Shown: one piece after another, positions 1 through 11,748 of the stretch
Numbering within the stretch: the stretch's first letter is position 1
How the letters are laid out: each line of letters starts with the position of its first letter
DNA from: Numida meleagris
Taxonomy: Eukaryota > Chordata > Aves > Galliformes > Numididae
DNA length: 64,000 nucleotides
Assembly: GCF_002078875.1 (NCBI RefSeq)
Contig: NC_034424.1
Location: forward strand, 9,862,493 to 9,926,492
Reading direction: 5' to 3'
Position numbers and translations under genes: made by a program
Notes under the pieces: generated by a model
Told to the model about the DNA's origin: nothing
What the model saw: the letters and a program-made list of their open reading frames with translations, nothing else
Database searches by the model: none

Positions 1-1794
1 TGCATCGCCAGGCTGCTGGGAGCAGGGAGCCTGGCCCCTGTGACACACGGAGAGTTTGGGAACGCGCTGTGCTGACATGGATGTGTAATGCAGAGCTCTG
101 GAGGCAGCAGAGAATGGAAACTGCTGATAATGAGCTGGAAAAACATGAAAGCCAGTGGATTCCTAGAGGGAGAGAAAGTTACTTTCCTGTATTGGATAAT
201 AGTGATCTTAGCAAGAGGACTTGTCATTTTTTTGTAGGTAGATTTCTTTGCAGGATTTATTTTGCGTGTTGCTCTTATGCAGCGTCATTTCCTCCATGCT
301 TTCTGAGCTCCATCGCTTACAGCAGGGCCCGGTTCCGCTGTCCTGCTCCAGATCGCGCCCCCCAGCGCACAGCTGAGCGGCCCAGCCCGAGAGCACCACA
401 TGGCACGTGCCACATAGAGAAAAAATGAAACAGTGGTCTTTCTAGATTAAGAAGTGGGAGAAAAATGAAAGATTTTGTTACATCTCAGTGCCCATGTGTC
501 ATCTTTTTTCTGGTTGCAAAATATCAGGTTATCTATGCTACAACTGCCACTTACTTTTCTTCAATGTGCATTTTCTTTTAAAAGATACTGTATCTTTTAT
601 CTGGATGTAATGAGGACAGACGTTTTAATCAGAGGTTAGTCATTTATTTTTGCAAACTATTGTTTTCCTTCATCATTTTTGCAGATAATTAAATGGTTCG
701 CTTGGCACAATGTGTCTGCTTTATTAAAACAGGTAATTTTGAAAAAAGGAAAGATGGTATTTTTTGGTTCACTGCACAAGAATTGCTTTTATCTTCATCT
801 TCCCGTGTAGTTTCTGGTGGCTCTGCCATCCCCTCCTATGTAGGAGCACTTTGGTACACCCAGCTCTGCTCTCCAGAGGGGAGGCCCTGTGCTACATTTT
901 GCTGTCGATCCAGATTCCCACGTGTGCATTCGCTGCGCTTCTTAAGAATCAAAGCAGAACTAAATTTATTTTTTGTGGCACTGAATGTTAATCAGAACAG
1001 TCCAAAAGCAGACAAGTTGTGACACGGGCTTTATTCCGCACTGAAACCTCTTTGCTGGGCTGGGATTAAAGTCAGCCTGTTCTCCTGCCCTGCAGTTCCC
1101 AGTCTCTGGACTTAGAGACCTGAATAATCATCAAAACACAAAAGGCTCTATTAATAACCAGCAGTGCAGGGAGACTGAAGGCTGATGTAAAGTGCTGCAG
1201 CTGCGTCTTCCAGGCAGGGAGATGTGGTGCTTAATGCTGTGTTTAATGGGATTCAGAGGAGTGTTTGTGGTGGGCTCAGCTCGGCTGTGCCCGATGCGGT
1301 GGGACGGGCGCTGCGCTCAGCGGGCTGGGCCCAGGTGCGGCGTGCTGCCCACGTGCGATGCTCTGCTTACCCTGCCCTGGTCCAAAGCTGCATCCTTTGT
1401 CTTCCCCATCCCGTCTTTGCATAGTGGTACGAACGTGGGAGGTGTCGGCTGCAGCGCTGCTCTTTTCTGTGCCCCTGTGCCGTTACCCACAAGCTGCTGA
1501 CCGCTGCGGGAGGTGCCGTGCCTGCGTTCCGTGCTGTCCTGGGCTCGGGCTCCGCCACGCGCCAGGGCCACGTGCCTTCTCCCGGGGGTGCTGGCAGGGC
1601 CCGGCAGCCGCAGAATGGCAGGGCCGGTGCTGATGGGGTCCCGTGGCCACGCAGGTACTCCGGGGCCAACCCAGGGCCGCGCAGTGCAGCTCACAGCGGT
1701 TTTTGTGGAGTGCGACCTCCGGGCACTGTGCCGTGTTTGTTTTGCTTTTCTGAGTGCCATAGTTCCATTTTTTTTAAAAAGGAAGCTGCTCTGT
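1..1794. other. MVB12B intron, no specific element seen
   Basis: This is the partial intron at the left edge. AT-rich sequence (about 420-690) alternates with a GC-rich, moderately CpG-containing stretch (about 1265-1720). Short open frames occur on both strands of the GC-rich part and resemble no known protein. No repeat family was recognised. Confidence 0.6.
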
Positions 1795-2700
1795 TGTTTG
1801 GATATTTAAACAGTTATTAACCGAATGACAATTAACAGATTGCACCGACAGATTTTCTTTTCAAAACCTCTGAAATCGAGTACAGTTTGCAAAACTATTG
1901 CGGCATAGTAATGACAATGAATTTTGATTTCCCGGAACTGATATTAGACTCCTTATTAAACTATGTGCATCTGCTTTTAATTTACTCCAAATAATTGGAA
2001 AATGCAATGAAGCTTTCCAATTAAAGCACGGCTTTATGCTGTTTAATAATACCCCCATAATATTATAGCTTACGAAGTGACAGGTGAGTTGGTGTATGAA
2101 TAAAACATAAAGGCGGCAATAAGGGACAGAAAACCGGAGACAGTTGTTGGGGATTTTAAATGCTGGATGTAATTTGCATATATTAATCTCTTCTTTTCAG
2201 CCTTATCAGGCGTTCTTCAGTATTTGAAGTTAAAATAGCGCTGACAGGCGGGAGTACGCTTAGTTTTTTCAAGGATTTATTACTTGTATAATTTCTGATC
2301 TTTAATAAGCAGATATGACTGATCCTCATAGTTCTATAGAAATCGGTTAATTGTTCCAGATGGCGTGTACTGATTATGCAAAATTACTTTTCACACCATT
2401 TTTTTTTTTCTGATGGAGTTTGGAGTAAAATTAAATTTTTTATAGCTTTCTTATCATGCTGTTTTACAGTGGTTTTCGCACAGAAGTTGAATTTAATCTA
2501 CTATATTACATTGACCGGCAGAGTTATTCTAATGTAGCATTTTGTGATTTGACAAAGAATAATAGAACACATTGCTCATTGTTCGTTACTGTGCTGCTAA
2601 TAAAAAGGAGTTCTAGTGCAGAAAACCAGGCTGTTATTTATGAAGAATGCTTAATTTGCACCATTAAAAATGCAGAATTGTTACAGTGAGATGTTCTCTC
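1795..2700. promoter_or_regulatory. AT-rich candidate conserved noncoding element
   Basis: An AT-rich, repeat-free intronic stretch with many homeodomain cores (ATTA/TAAT), for example around 1815-1850, 1975-2050 and 2410-2440. Composition and the lack of homopolymer decay resemble the noncoding elements that cluster around developmental transcription-factor genes. No open frame of interest. Conservation is inferred, not measured. Confidence 0.35.
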
Positions 2701-3034
2701 TTTTGGATGGAAGACACGGGCAGAACAAATAAAAACAGTCTCATCGCTGCAGATTCCCTCTAACGCGGGAGGCCTCTGTTAGGGACGGCTGCAGGCCGGG
2801 AGCTGTGTCCGCCGTCATCGAGAGCTGGATCTCAGTGGCGTCATTTTGTAATCCCTGTGGTGGGCCCGTCCCTGCAGCAGAGCCGTCCCCAGCACCAGGC
2901 TGTCCCCATCTGGGGCTGTCCCCTGCCCCTGGTGCCCTGCAGGCCGTGGCACAGGGCCGAGCTGCAGGCTGGGCCTGGAGCATCCCATCCCGCCGCTGCT
3001 CCTCGCAAAGCAGAGCGGCCACTGTTGAAGAAAC
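2701..3034. other. GC-rich intronic spacer
   Basis: A GC-rich segment between two AT-rich blocks, without splice-flanked coding potential. Open frames on both strands are compositional. Confidence 0.5.
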
Positions 3035-3570
3035 AACCTTGTGGCTAATGGAATTAAAATATTCCATTAAATTAGAAGAGTGGGGATACAGCAAATGGAC
3101 TTTTGGAAAGAGTGCTTATTTTTAACTCAGTACAAAGAAGACAAGTAATTAACTCAGCCATTAGAAATCTCAGGATTTCTCTCGTCTCCTGCAGAACGAG
3201 AAAATTGTTTTGTGTATACTTTTATATATGTACAAATAATATATAGGGAAGCAACTAATGGCATAAATCAGGAATGATTAGAAAATATTTGTTCTAATGA
3301 AGTAATAATTTGGTAGTAATGCTTTTCATCAGTGTAGCTTAAGGCTACATTAAGTGGACAGACTTTATATGGATTCTCTAATTTTAATCTCCAAAATGCT
3401 ATCTAATGTCTCATTAAGACTCGCATATAATGTATCTTAAGTACAGTCATTAAATATAGTTTAGGGAGATTTATGTTCAGATATTGCTTAAAGATGTTTT
3501 AATAGGCCCATTTACTCTGATGATATTAATGAGCTCTTAACACATATTAAGCTTCTAAGACTGGGAGCGT
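3035..3570. promoter_or_regulatory. AT-rich candidate conserved noncoding element
   Basis: A dense AT-rich block with repeated ATTA/TAAT cores (3045-3075, 3380-3460, 3500-3550). It has no recognisable transposon and lies inside the large MVB12B intron. The sharp GC step at about 3575 marks its right edge. Regulatory function is inferred from composition. Confidence 0.35.
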
Positions 3571-3769
3571 TCCTCTCGCAGTGACAAAACAAGGTGGACG
3601 AGCAGGGCCCCGTGGCACAGCCGCGTTCCAGGGGCTGCAGTTGCCCCCCAGGGCAGCGCTGCTGCAGGCGGGGGGCGGTGGGGCCGCGGGGCTGGGTGAG
3701 TGTATGCACTGCAGTAAATAACGAGGGGTTTTAAGGAGAGAGCCAGGCGCGGCCGTGATTCATACACCC

Positions 3770-4170
3770 TGCATTTTTGATCGCTTCAAGTTGGTGCAGG
3801 AATTATAATTACGTAAAATACAAACTGCTCATTCCCACACTGTCACTTCAGTTCCAACTCCGCAAGTTATTGCAAACAAAATTCTCCAGTTTCATCACTC
3901 AGCTCTTCTTAAAAAATCCTTCTGAGTTCAGAGACTTTTATAATTACTAAATTGGTTTGTTAGGAGGAGATAATAGCAAATTTCTTCTTTTCGTAATTGG
4001 ACATTTCTTCCCTGTAGGCTAATGTATGCTCAGCACTCGCATGCACAATAAGCCGTGCTTTTGAGAAGCCATAACTAGCTAATAAGTGCCGCGGTGTCAT
4101 CAGAGAGTAATGGTTTGCTGATTAGCATAATTAATGACAAATGGTGGTGCAGAGCTGGCGGATTGGTTTA
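3770..4170. promoter_or_regulatory. AT-rich candidate conserved noncoding element
   Basis: A repeat-free block with homeodomain-like cores, including ATTAGCATAATTAATGA at about 4121-4137. It is flanked on both sides by GC-rich spacers (3575-3720 and 4180-4420). It has the same character as the blocks at 3035 and 4430 and probably belongs to the same cluster. Confidence 0.35.
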
Positions 4171-4179
4171 GCAGATGAT

Positions 4180-4420
4180 GAATGCGTTGCAGCCGCCACT
4201 GAATCCTGCCAAAGCCCCGCTGGCTGCCAGCCGCCCGCTGCCGGCGGGTAGAGCCCCACGGCTGGGGCTGGGCTGGGGCCGGCACAGGACCTGGGCACGG
4301 CTCCGGGGCACGGCCGTCCCATCGCGGAGCAGGGCTGAGGCGCGCAGGGGCAGCCGATGTGTGGCCAGTGGGCTGCATGGAGGGTGGGAGGGAGCTGCCC
4401 GTGCCCGTCCGTGCTACGAG
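4180..4420. other. GC-rich intronic spacer
   Basis: A GC-rich stretch with scattered CpGs. It separates two AT-rich blocks and shows no gene-like feature. Confidence 0.5.
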
Positions 4421-4429
4421 ATGGGCGCA

Positions 4430-4860
4430 CTTATCTGTGACTTGATTAATCAGGGCTAATTTGCATTCACACACGAGACTGATAAAAATGGAGTTACCTT
4501 TTCACCTTTAAAGGGGAGGAGGGATTATTTCTAGGTTGTCTCTTCTTTAAGTGATAAGCAACTCTGTTACCAGTAAGGATGAAAATACTTAATTTGCATT
4601 AGCAAAAGAAGCTAATTATTATATAGTTAATTAGCATCTGGAAATGAGGATTATCTTAATTACAAAGCACAATTTCCTTAATAGCTACAAAACTGTAAGT
4701 TTGATCTGTGTGGAGATTGGTGACTATTATTATGTAATTAGTGATCATATTAATGGTGCAGTGTATTTAGATATAATTTGCATATGCAAATGAAATTTAC
4801 CCACTAGAAATATGTGGCTCAGCTAATGGCTCTGAGCACTTAAAAATTGAATTACATCGG
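4430..4860. promoter_or_regulatory. Homeodomain/POU-dense candidate enhancer
   Basis: The motif-richest intronic block. It contains GATTAATC at about 4444, several TAATTA-type cores between 4590 and 4740 (including TTAATTAGC near 4627), repeated ATTTGCAT octamer-like sites and a perfect 16-bp POU palindrome at 4776-4791. It is repeat-free and bounded by GC-rich DNA. Such blocks within a gene next to LMX1B and PBX3 are typical of bystander-hosted long-range enhancers; this is an inference. Confidence 0.45.
4776..4791. promoter_or_regulatory. Palindromic POU-dimer (MORE-like) site
   Basis: ATTTGCATATGCAAAT is a perfect 16-bp inverted repeat of two octamer-type half-sites. Its core TGCATATGCA matches the centre of the MORE element bound by dimeric POU proteins. 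Binding is inferred from sequence only. Confidence 0.4.
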
Positions 4861-4969
4861 GAGGTGAGGTCCCGGCCAGCTGCATGGCACCACTGTCCCC
4901 CCAGCCCCGGCCTGGCCACACTGCAGCTGCTGGCAGCTGGGCACCGCCTCATGCAGCACCACTCCTGTA

Positions 4970-5030
4970 CCTCCCTGCACTGCTCTGCCCCTCCATGTAC
5001 TGCCCTGCACTGCCCTGCACTGCCCTGCTG
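4970..5030. repeat. 10-bp minisatellite (TGCCCTGCAC)n
   Basis: Two exact copies of TGCCCTGCAC (5001-5020), a third copy with changed end (5021-5030) and degenerate copies to the left. Confidence 0.75.
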
Positions 5031-6890
5031 TGCGTGGTGCTGGGTGCGGGGCTGGCGCCTCTTGCAGTAGCAGCCCCTCCCCTCTGTTTTTACAAAAAGC
5101 CATACATATGTCAGCTAAGGGGAATCAAAGCTTGCAGGACCAGAGACCTTAACAAAAGGCATTGTGTTCCTTTACTGTGCCCTGGTCCCAACCTGCAGTA
5201 CTGAAAATGGCTGAGGTGCCAAGAACGCGAGTGCTGGAGGAAGCAGCCCGCCCCAAGCAGGCTGTTTCTCTCATCAAGAGGGGGAAATTTACAGCCACGG
5301 CCAGGGAACACTGCAGCCATTGTGGGTGCCTCCTCAGATGCTTTTTGCAACTGTTCACCCCAACCTGAGTTGTGGACGCTGGTGTTGCTGTCAGCCTGCT
5401 GCGAGCGGTGCAAGGTGACGGCCCCATGGGCTCTGCTGGCTTCAGTCAGAGCCGGAGGTGATGGAGCAGTGTCTGTGTTTCTTTCAGAGCACGGCCCTGG
5501 CCCCGCTGCGCTGCTCAGAGCTGTGTGAGCACCCCACGCTGTATCAGCTCTGCTCTAATTAATTAAGGGCTGTTGCTTGGGAGCAGCACGTGCTTAGGTG
5601 TGAGCTTTGAAGTTCAGTATGTTGCAGAGACTTCAAAGGAGACATTTTATTAAAAAATAATAAAATCAAGAGCTCCCAAACACTTGCGATCCAAAGAGCT
5701 TGTTTGAAGTCGCTCCATGCTGGCGGTGTGGGGCAGCCACAGCACCCAGGTACCACTAGCTATTACCATGCAGTGCTTAACCTTCGTGTTATTTAAAGAG
5801 AGAAAATAATCAAAGCCAGGAGTATCGCTCAAGTGTTTTCAGGGCTTGATCTAGCAGTACAGAACTAATTGTGTTGTGTCGCGAGCTATGCAGGAAATAG
5901 AGAAAATCAAGGCTGACAATCGAATTAGCAAAAATGAAAATTTATTCCAGGTCTGTTTTTTGAATCAATGTCATTCAGGATGAACAGAAAAGCTGTGGCT
6001 GATTCCACTGCCAGGACTCCTCTCTGCGGTGAGGCCCAGCCGGATCCTCCTGGGGAGCTCTGGGCAGCTGCAGGCTGCACTGCAGCCTGAGGAGCCTCAT
6101 GCTGGGGCCATTCCCCTGGGCTGCAAATGGAGCTGGAGACGTGCCCGGAGGAGCAGTGGTCAGCTGCTGGGTGCTGTTGTTTCTCCCCTGAGGTTTGGCT
6201 GTCATAGTGCTCTGGAGATGCATAATGGTGCCGCTCCATCTGGGACGCAGTGCACAGTAGTGTGGAGCACACACACATATCTACTGTTCAGGCTGCTCTT
6301 TACATGGCTGTGTACAGAAGTGCAGAAGTAGGAGGCCTAGCTGTACCTTGTGGAGGGAGCGGCTCGTTCTGGAAGCCTCGCACCCTCTTCCTGATGCCTT
6401 GCAGGCTGCTTTTCTCTGCAGCTGTGAACGACTTTCCTTAGGGCTGAGACCACAGCGTTCCTCAGCACTGTGTCCTGCACAGTTCTGCGTGCAGGTGGAG
6501 GCACCGAGCTCTGCTGCAGTGGCAGTGCATTCAGTGTTGTGTGTTTTTCTGTGAGTTGTGGAAGCAGTTATTAACATTTAATTTTCAGTGCAGTGCGGGG
6601 AAACATTTTGGAGGGGATTCGGTTATTTAAATATTTTTAAGATCAGTGAATGAAAATTCAAGTGTAAAAGACAGTGCAGAAACAGCTGTGAGGATGGCCA
6701 AAGGTACAGAGGTGCACAGGGAGGATGTGAGCGCGGAGCAGCTGTTCCTTCCCAGGAGGGGGGGTTGGAGGTCTGTGGCCGTGTCCCCGCGGCTGCGGTG
6801 TGAGGAACTGGCACTGCCGCAGTGTGCACACCGAGCACCACCGCAGCTATTCGTCTGCACCCAGGAGCTAAATATGACAATGTTAGCATT
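5031..6890. other. MVB12B intron, no gene
   Basis: Mixed-composition intron. The only motif of note is TAATTAATTAA at 5556-5566. Open frames on both strands between 5110 and 6890 are short, low in similarity to anything known and lack exon boundaries. Confidence 0.55.
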
Positions 6891-6894
6891 TTTC

Positions 6895-7135
6895 ATTTCC
6901 CTGACGTTACCATTAATAAAGCAATGATCCAAAAGAAGCTTTGCTGAGTCTGTTCTTTATGCTTCCATCACTCACGACTAGATAATTTCACACAGGATCG
7001 TTTTTAAATTAAATGACGATAAAAGCACTCCGCTGTCCTGTGTTCACTAGTTCATAGAAGTCTATCAAGTCATTAATGTGTCATGACAAACTGCTAGTTG
7101 GATTCGATAGTAATTAATTATTTGCATAAATAACA
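6895..7135. promoter_or_regulatory. AT-rich candidate conserved noncoding element
   Basis: A repeat-free AT-rich block ending in TAATTAATTA (7111-7120) directly followed by TTTGCATAAAT, an octamer-like POU site. The adjacency of homeodomain and POU sites suggests a composite binding site. Function is inferred. Confidence 0.4.
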
Positions 7136-7229
7136 GGTTGAACTTGGTGCCTTACATGGCGATGGCGTGTCGCGTTGGGCACTGGGACGGCTGCGCGTGG
7201 CCGCTCGTGCTGCACGGCCTTCGGCGACG

Positions 7230-7600
7230 GCTGCTTCAAGAAGGCATCTGATCATTGGATATTTCAATGAACAATGATACAGATTTTCATAATCACCATT
7301 AATCACCACATATTTTTCAAGATAATTACAGCAATTATTATTTAGATTCCTCTTTCATGTGCACATTGTAGAAAAGAACAAGTGCTTATTACGCCGAGTA
7401 GTGTAGAGAACTACAGTCTGAAGTTCTTTGTCATCCAGAAACTCATTATGTTAACTGATGCTGCCTGTGAAAGTTCGTCAGCATGTTTAAATGAGGGTAG
7501 CATTGGCAGGTCTGATTATTTAAATCTGGTAGCTTTGCTAAAAATATAGTTATTCTAGAAAGATGAATTACTAATTTGACAACCGCGATTTAGTTGGAGT
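7230..7600. promoter_or_regulatory. AT-rich candidate conserved noncoding element
   Basis: An AT-rich, repeat-free intronic block with multiple ATTA cores (7245-7345, 7515-7580). It is separated from the preceding block by a short CpG-containing GC-rich spacer (about 7155-7225). Confidence 0.35.
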
Positions 7601-8414
7601 CTGCAGCACAGAAGGCGGCATCTATCGTGTGCTCGCAGTGGGATGACAGTGCTCTTCGTGGCGCAGGGAGAGTTTTGAAGTGAGCTAACAACTCATGTTT
7701 ACAGAGCGGCTCGGCGCGTGCCCTGTGGAGGCCGTGGGAGCTGGGAAGAAGCTGTGGGGCGTGCAGCCCCATGTCCCCGCGCGATGTCCCCGTTCGGCCG
7801 CGCGGTGGGAAGATGGCCTCCTCCGGAGTTCGGTCTCAGCACTTCTGGCTGTGGGCTCCTCTTGACACTCGTCTCATTCCAGCAGACGAGCTAATTGGTT
7901 GTGACCTTCAGGGAGGAGCTGTTCCTCAGACAGTAAACGGTGCTGACATTTTTCTTTCTGAGATCCCTGTCTGTTTTTTTCTGGTTTTGAGAGCGGTGCA
8001 GGCAGCTCCCTGATCTGTTGCAGATGTAATTCCATGGAGGGAAGAAGCCATCCGGGCACGGTGCCGCGGTTCTTGGCAGGCCCTCTCCTCCGCTGCCTAC
8101 TCCAGCATAGGAGCGTATGGCTGGGCTCTGCCCACTGTGGCAGCTTGGAGCCTCGACATGGCTGCAGCCACGCGAGGCCGGCGCGGCATTGCATGCGCTG
8201 TGCGCCTGACGCACTCAGCCCGGCGGCCAGGCCACGGGCACACTGTGCAGCACCAGGAGTCGCTCGGCCCGCCGCGGCACAGCATGTGTAGGTGCCGTGA
8301 CTCCTGCGCGGCTGTGCAGAGCTGCTGAGCGAGCTTGTTGCCTTCTGCTTTTTCCCTGTAGTGTGATGGGCCTGCCACGCCAGCTCCTATGCACACTCCC
8401 TGTGCTTTGGGACT
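7601..8414. other. GC-rich intronic spacer
   Basis: GC-rich with modest CpG content at 7765-7830 and 8150-8290. A YY1-like AAGATGGC occurs at about 7810. No exon or repeat was recognised. Confidence 0.45.
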
Positions 8415-8530
8415 GCGGCATTAATAACACGCTTCCGTGCATCATGCCATTTTTAAGTATGATCGTTAGGATAAAGGGCATATACTTAATTACAGGCCTG
8501 CTTAATTACAGCTCTGTTGAAGCTCGTTTG
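8415..8530. promoter_or_regulatory. Candidate element with tandem LIM-homeodomain sites
   Basis: CTTAATTACAG occurs twice in direct orientation at 8485-8495 and 8501-8511, a 16-bp period. TTAATTA is the preferred core of LIM-homeodomain proteins such as LMX1B and LHX factors. Immediately to the left is further AT-rich sequence with ATTA cores. Confidence 0.4.
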
Positions 8531-8827
8531 TTTGGGAGAGTGCTAATTGTGCTGCTGGGCCCTTGGCACGTCCCACGTTCAGCTGCTCCTTGCACGGTGG
8601 TGCGGCCTGCAATGCACCGGGGCTGATCCCGCAGATTGCCGCACAAACACCAGCATGTGAGTGATCAAAGCAGCTCCTGATGGGGTAACGGATGCAGATG
8701 GTCTTTCAGGTTCAAAACTTTCCAGGGTTTTGTGGCGCTGGTTTTCATCTGTTTCCTTTTGTTTCATGAAACACCATGGCTGCCACCTAACACCTTTGGT
8801 AATGAAATGATCTCAGTGGAGTGCTGG

Positions 8828-8855
8828 TTTTTTTTTTTTGTTTGGTTTGGTTTGG
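8828..8855. repeat. T12 run and (TTTGG)3 simple repeat
   Basis: T12 at 8828-8839 followed by three TTTGG units (8841-8855), a common low-complexity form in bird genomes. Confidence 0.75.
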
Positions 8856-8859
8856 CTCT

Positions 8860-9985
8860 TTAAGTCAAAAATAGAGTGTAAGATGCTAAGTATTCTTAAA
8901 TGACTCATTAAATCACTAACGTGATAACTCACTGGTGCTGATGGCAGTTAGGAAAGAGTAAGCGGGGAGATCAGGCTTCAGGGGTGCAGATGCTTTGTGA
9001 AAGAAGACTCTATTTGAGGATTAATGGCAGGCATTTCAGGGGTTAAACTTGCTCTGGTTGAAGTTTTTATTTCCTTAAGAGCTGAAATTTAAAGGTGTAG
9101 CTGACACAAAGCGTGTGTGTCTGGGGCTGCACTCTGCCTTAGAAATGTGCCCTTTTCAGTCTTGTGTGGAAATTGCTGAGATACATGCTTCAGAAATAAG
9201 TGGCTCACTTGTACTGACATATCTTGTGGGAGGATTTCTGTGAAGTTTCCAAGGTGGCGATAACAAGACAAGAACACTGAGCATCCTTGCATTATCAGAG
9301 AAGAATATACAAGACATTAAAATAGAAAAAATCCTCTTAATATCATTAAGGTGGTGCTGCGGAGAGTGCCTGGCACAGGGACATGTCCTTGCGCCTGTCC
9401 TCTACTTCACTGGTTTCTGTCCTCCAGAGGCCGTTCGCATTTTGTTTGAGCTTTGTTTCTTGCTGCTGAGTCTCCAGCAGTGGCAGCTGGGTGAGAGGAT
9501 GGGCTGGCAGTAGTTCTGCGCACGTAGCAGTAATTACAGCTTTGCATTTGGAAGGTGAAAGTTACCTGAACCAGGTATTTTCCTTTTCCTCTTGTTAGGA
9601 CACCAAATTAGCTCAGATTGTTCTCTATCGTAGTGGTAAATAAATCTCTGTCCTTTTAGAGTGTTTGTTTTGCGTTGCAAACACCATCCTGTTTTTGGCA
9701 GCCAGACCAAGTTGGAAGCAGACTTAAAACTGAGACCATGAAATTATGTGTGGGTAGAGCAGGGAAGGTTCATCGAGCTCCTGACTTCATAGGGACTAAC
9801 TCAGCTGTGTCTTGAATGGAGAGAAACTGCTGGGAGATTGGAGGGAGAAATGATTGGCAGTAACTTCCATGGAGCATCGGTCAGATGTCATTGCTATGTA
9901 CACGTGCTATGTTCTTGTGAGCGTGAAGCTGCACATCAGAAGTGAGCTGGAAAAGTAACATCTCTGCTTGTTTTGTCCCTTACAG
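8860..9985. other. 3' part of MVB12B intron
   Basis: Ordinary intron sequence without recognised repeats. It ends in a pyrimidine-rich tract and the CAG acceptor at 9983-9985 that precedes the first coding exon in the window. Confidence 0.7.
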
Positions 9986-10041
9986 CAATGGATGGAGTGC
10001 CTTTCATGATCTCAGAGAAGTTTGCCTGCGCTCCTGAAGGG
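9986..10041 (+). CDS. MVB12B: MVB12B coding exon (start of UMA domain)
   Basis: This 56-base internal exon lies between a TTACAG acceptor and a GTGAGT donor. It starts with the last two bases of an alanine codon (CA), then encodes MDGVPFMISEKFACAPEG and ends in phase 0. The sequence matches the start of the UMA (UBAP1-MVB12-associated) domain of MVB12B, which anchors the protein in ESCRT-I. As I recall it, the human exon differs at a few positions after SEKF. It joins in frame to the exon at 11689. The preceding exon is not in the window. Confidence 0.95.
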
Positions 10042-11688
10042 GTGAGTTGTCTTCATTCTTCTTCCCATGTCCATAGTTCTTCTGCTCGTGAGGAGTGGTC
10101 ACAAGGCATCAACACAAACTGCCTGCTTCTGGGAGCTGAACCCATACCTTGCCGAGCTGTAGGGCACGAGCAGCTTGGGGCCAGATCTTCACAGAATCTG
10201 ACTTCGCCCAGGAGAGGAAGGTTTAACACCATTAAAATGGGAGTGGCAGTGTGACTCTGGGCACTGGAAAGACCTTTAATTTCTTATTAGAGATTTTAAA
10301 GAAAGCTGCAAATACACATGTCTACCACATTTATTTTGCCATTGAGGCAGCATTGTAGAATTCAGCCTCACAGGTTCCATTGTGCACCCCAGAAGCTCAG
10401 GTCAGCGGTAGCAGCGCGATGCCAGGTCAGGCCCTGTGCTCACGGCCAGGCCAGGCTCCCACTGCCTCACCTGAGGCGCGATGCCCCAAGCACCTTGACA
10501 GCAGGGGAGCACCGCCACTTCCTCTGCCCTAAAACCAAGTGCAGTTGGCATCACCCAGGCCTTCCAGAGCTGTTGAAGGATGGTGGGCTGCACATGGAGC
10601 TGAGGAGCTGCGGCTGACCTGAGATAGCAGGGTTGCCATGGCTACGCTGGCAGAAATCCAATTCCGAGGTGAAGCTGTGCCATGTGTTTACCAATTCCAG
10701 CCTGGAAAGTTTAGAGAGGTGCTTGAGTCCTAATGACACCGCAGCTGGACCTCTGTGGGGCGCCAGGAACAGGAACAGCAATAGAAAAATGATTTTAGTA
10801 TTCATGTTGCCCTCTAGCTTGAGAGATTATGTAAGTCAAGGCATCTTTGGCACAGCGGCAGAGCAGAGAGGCCCCCACACGCAGCGCAGCAGCAGAGCCG
10901 GGGTGTCCCCACGCGCAGCACATTTAGGTCCTGCAGGTCACGGCAGCCCCACAGTGCTGACTGGAGTTGGTCTGGAGCTCAGAGGTCCTGCATCCCCATT
11001 AGCAGTTCCCTAATCCATCTAATCACTAAAACAGTATCTCTTTTAAAGTCAATTTATGAGAAGCTGTTACAGCAAATGCAGAGCCGTCAGCTGTGTCTGA
11101 TTTTTCCCACCATGCTCCTGCTTCGTGCATCCTTTTTCTCGCTGACACAACCTGTGTGTGCAGCCGGATGCGGTTTTTCACAGCCATTGCTCTCTGCAAG
11201 GGTTGTTTATGGGCCGTTATTCCCAGAAAGCTGAGTCCCCTGCTGCGAGGACAAATGCAGAGAGATTAGGTCGTGCTAATCCTCCCTTCAGATCCTTTAG
11301 ACACCATTGCCACCATATGGTCAGTTTGATCGTGGCTTTCCCTGCCCAGGCCACTCACACCTGCGTGCTGCGGCCAAGCAAAGTCTGTGGGTACTGCTGG
11401 GCACATGCCTAGGGTGGCAAGGTGGCTGAAGGTTGACCCATCTGAAGCGACACGGTGATAAGTGTCAGCTGTCCCCATTTAGGGAGAAAGGCATTAGAGC
11501 TGTTATCCCTAAACCAGCTTCTGCTTCTTCACTCTTGTGGTGCACTGAGAAATAGGATTATGCATGTGTTTACAGATGGTGCCTTTAAATCTCTGGTGAT
11601 AGAATATTTGCTGACTTTAAACAAAATGAAAACGAAACAACAGAAAAAAAAACTAAATTGGACATTCGTTTCTTTTTTTTTCCCACAG
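10042..11688. other. MVB12B intron (1647 bases)
   Basis: This intron has a GTGAGT donor and a long T-rich tract plus CCCACAG acceptor. It holds a near-palindromic X-box-like site at 10632-10645. A GC-rich portion (10400-10640, 10840-10990) shows no exon. No mobile element was recognised. Confidence 0.85.
10632..10645. promoter_or_regulatory. RFX X-box-like motif
   Basis: GTTGCCATGGCTAC matches the X-box pattern GTNRCC-N2-RGYAAC with one mismatch in the right half. RFX binding is inferred. Confidence 0.25.
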
Positions 11689-11748
11689 ATGCAGCCAGTT
11701 GATCTCTTGGGCATCACAATCAAAACCCTTGCAGAAATTGAGAAGGAG
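11689..11748 (+). CDS. MVB12B: MVB12B coding exon (UMA domain core)
   Basis: This 60-base, phase-0 exon encodes exactly 20 residues, beginning MQPVDLLGITIK and ending AEIEKE. It is flanked by a TTTTCCCACAG acceptor and a GTAGGT donor. It is the central part of the UMA domain, whose LLGI and EIEKEY motifs are shared by MVB12 and UBAP1 family proteins. It reads directly from the exon ending at 10041 into the exon starting at 14370 without a shift. Its length agrees with the same exon in mammals as far as I recall. Confidence 0.95.

Noticed and set aside
1..9985. Additional upstream MVB12B exon
   Set aside because: No sequence encoding the residues expected before the UMA domain with splice sites was found, so this region is treated as intron.
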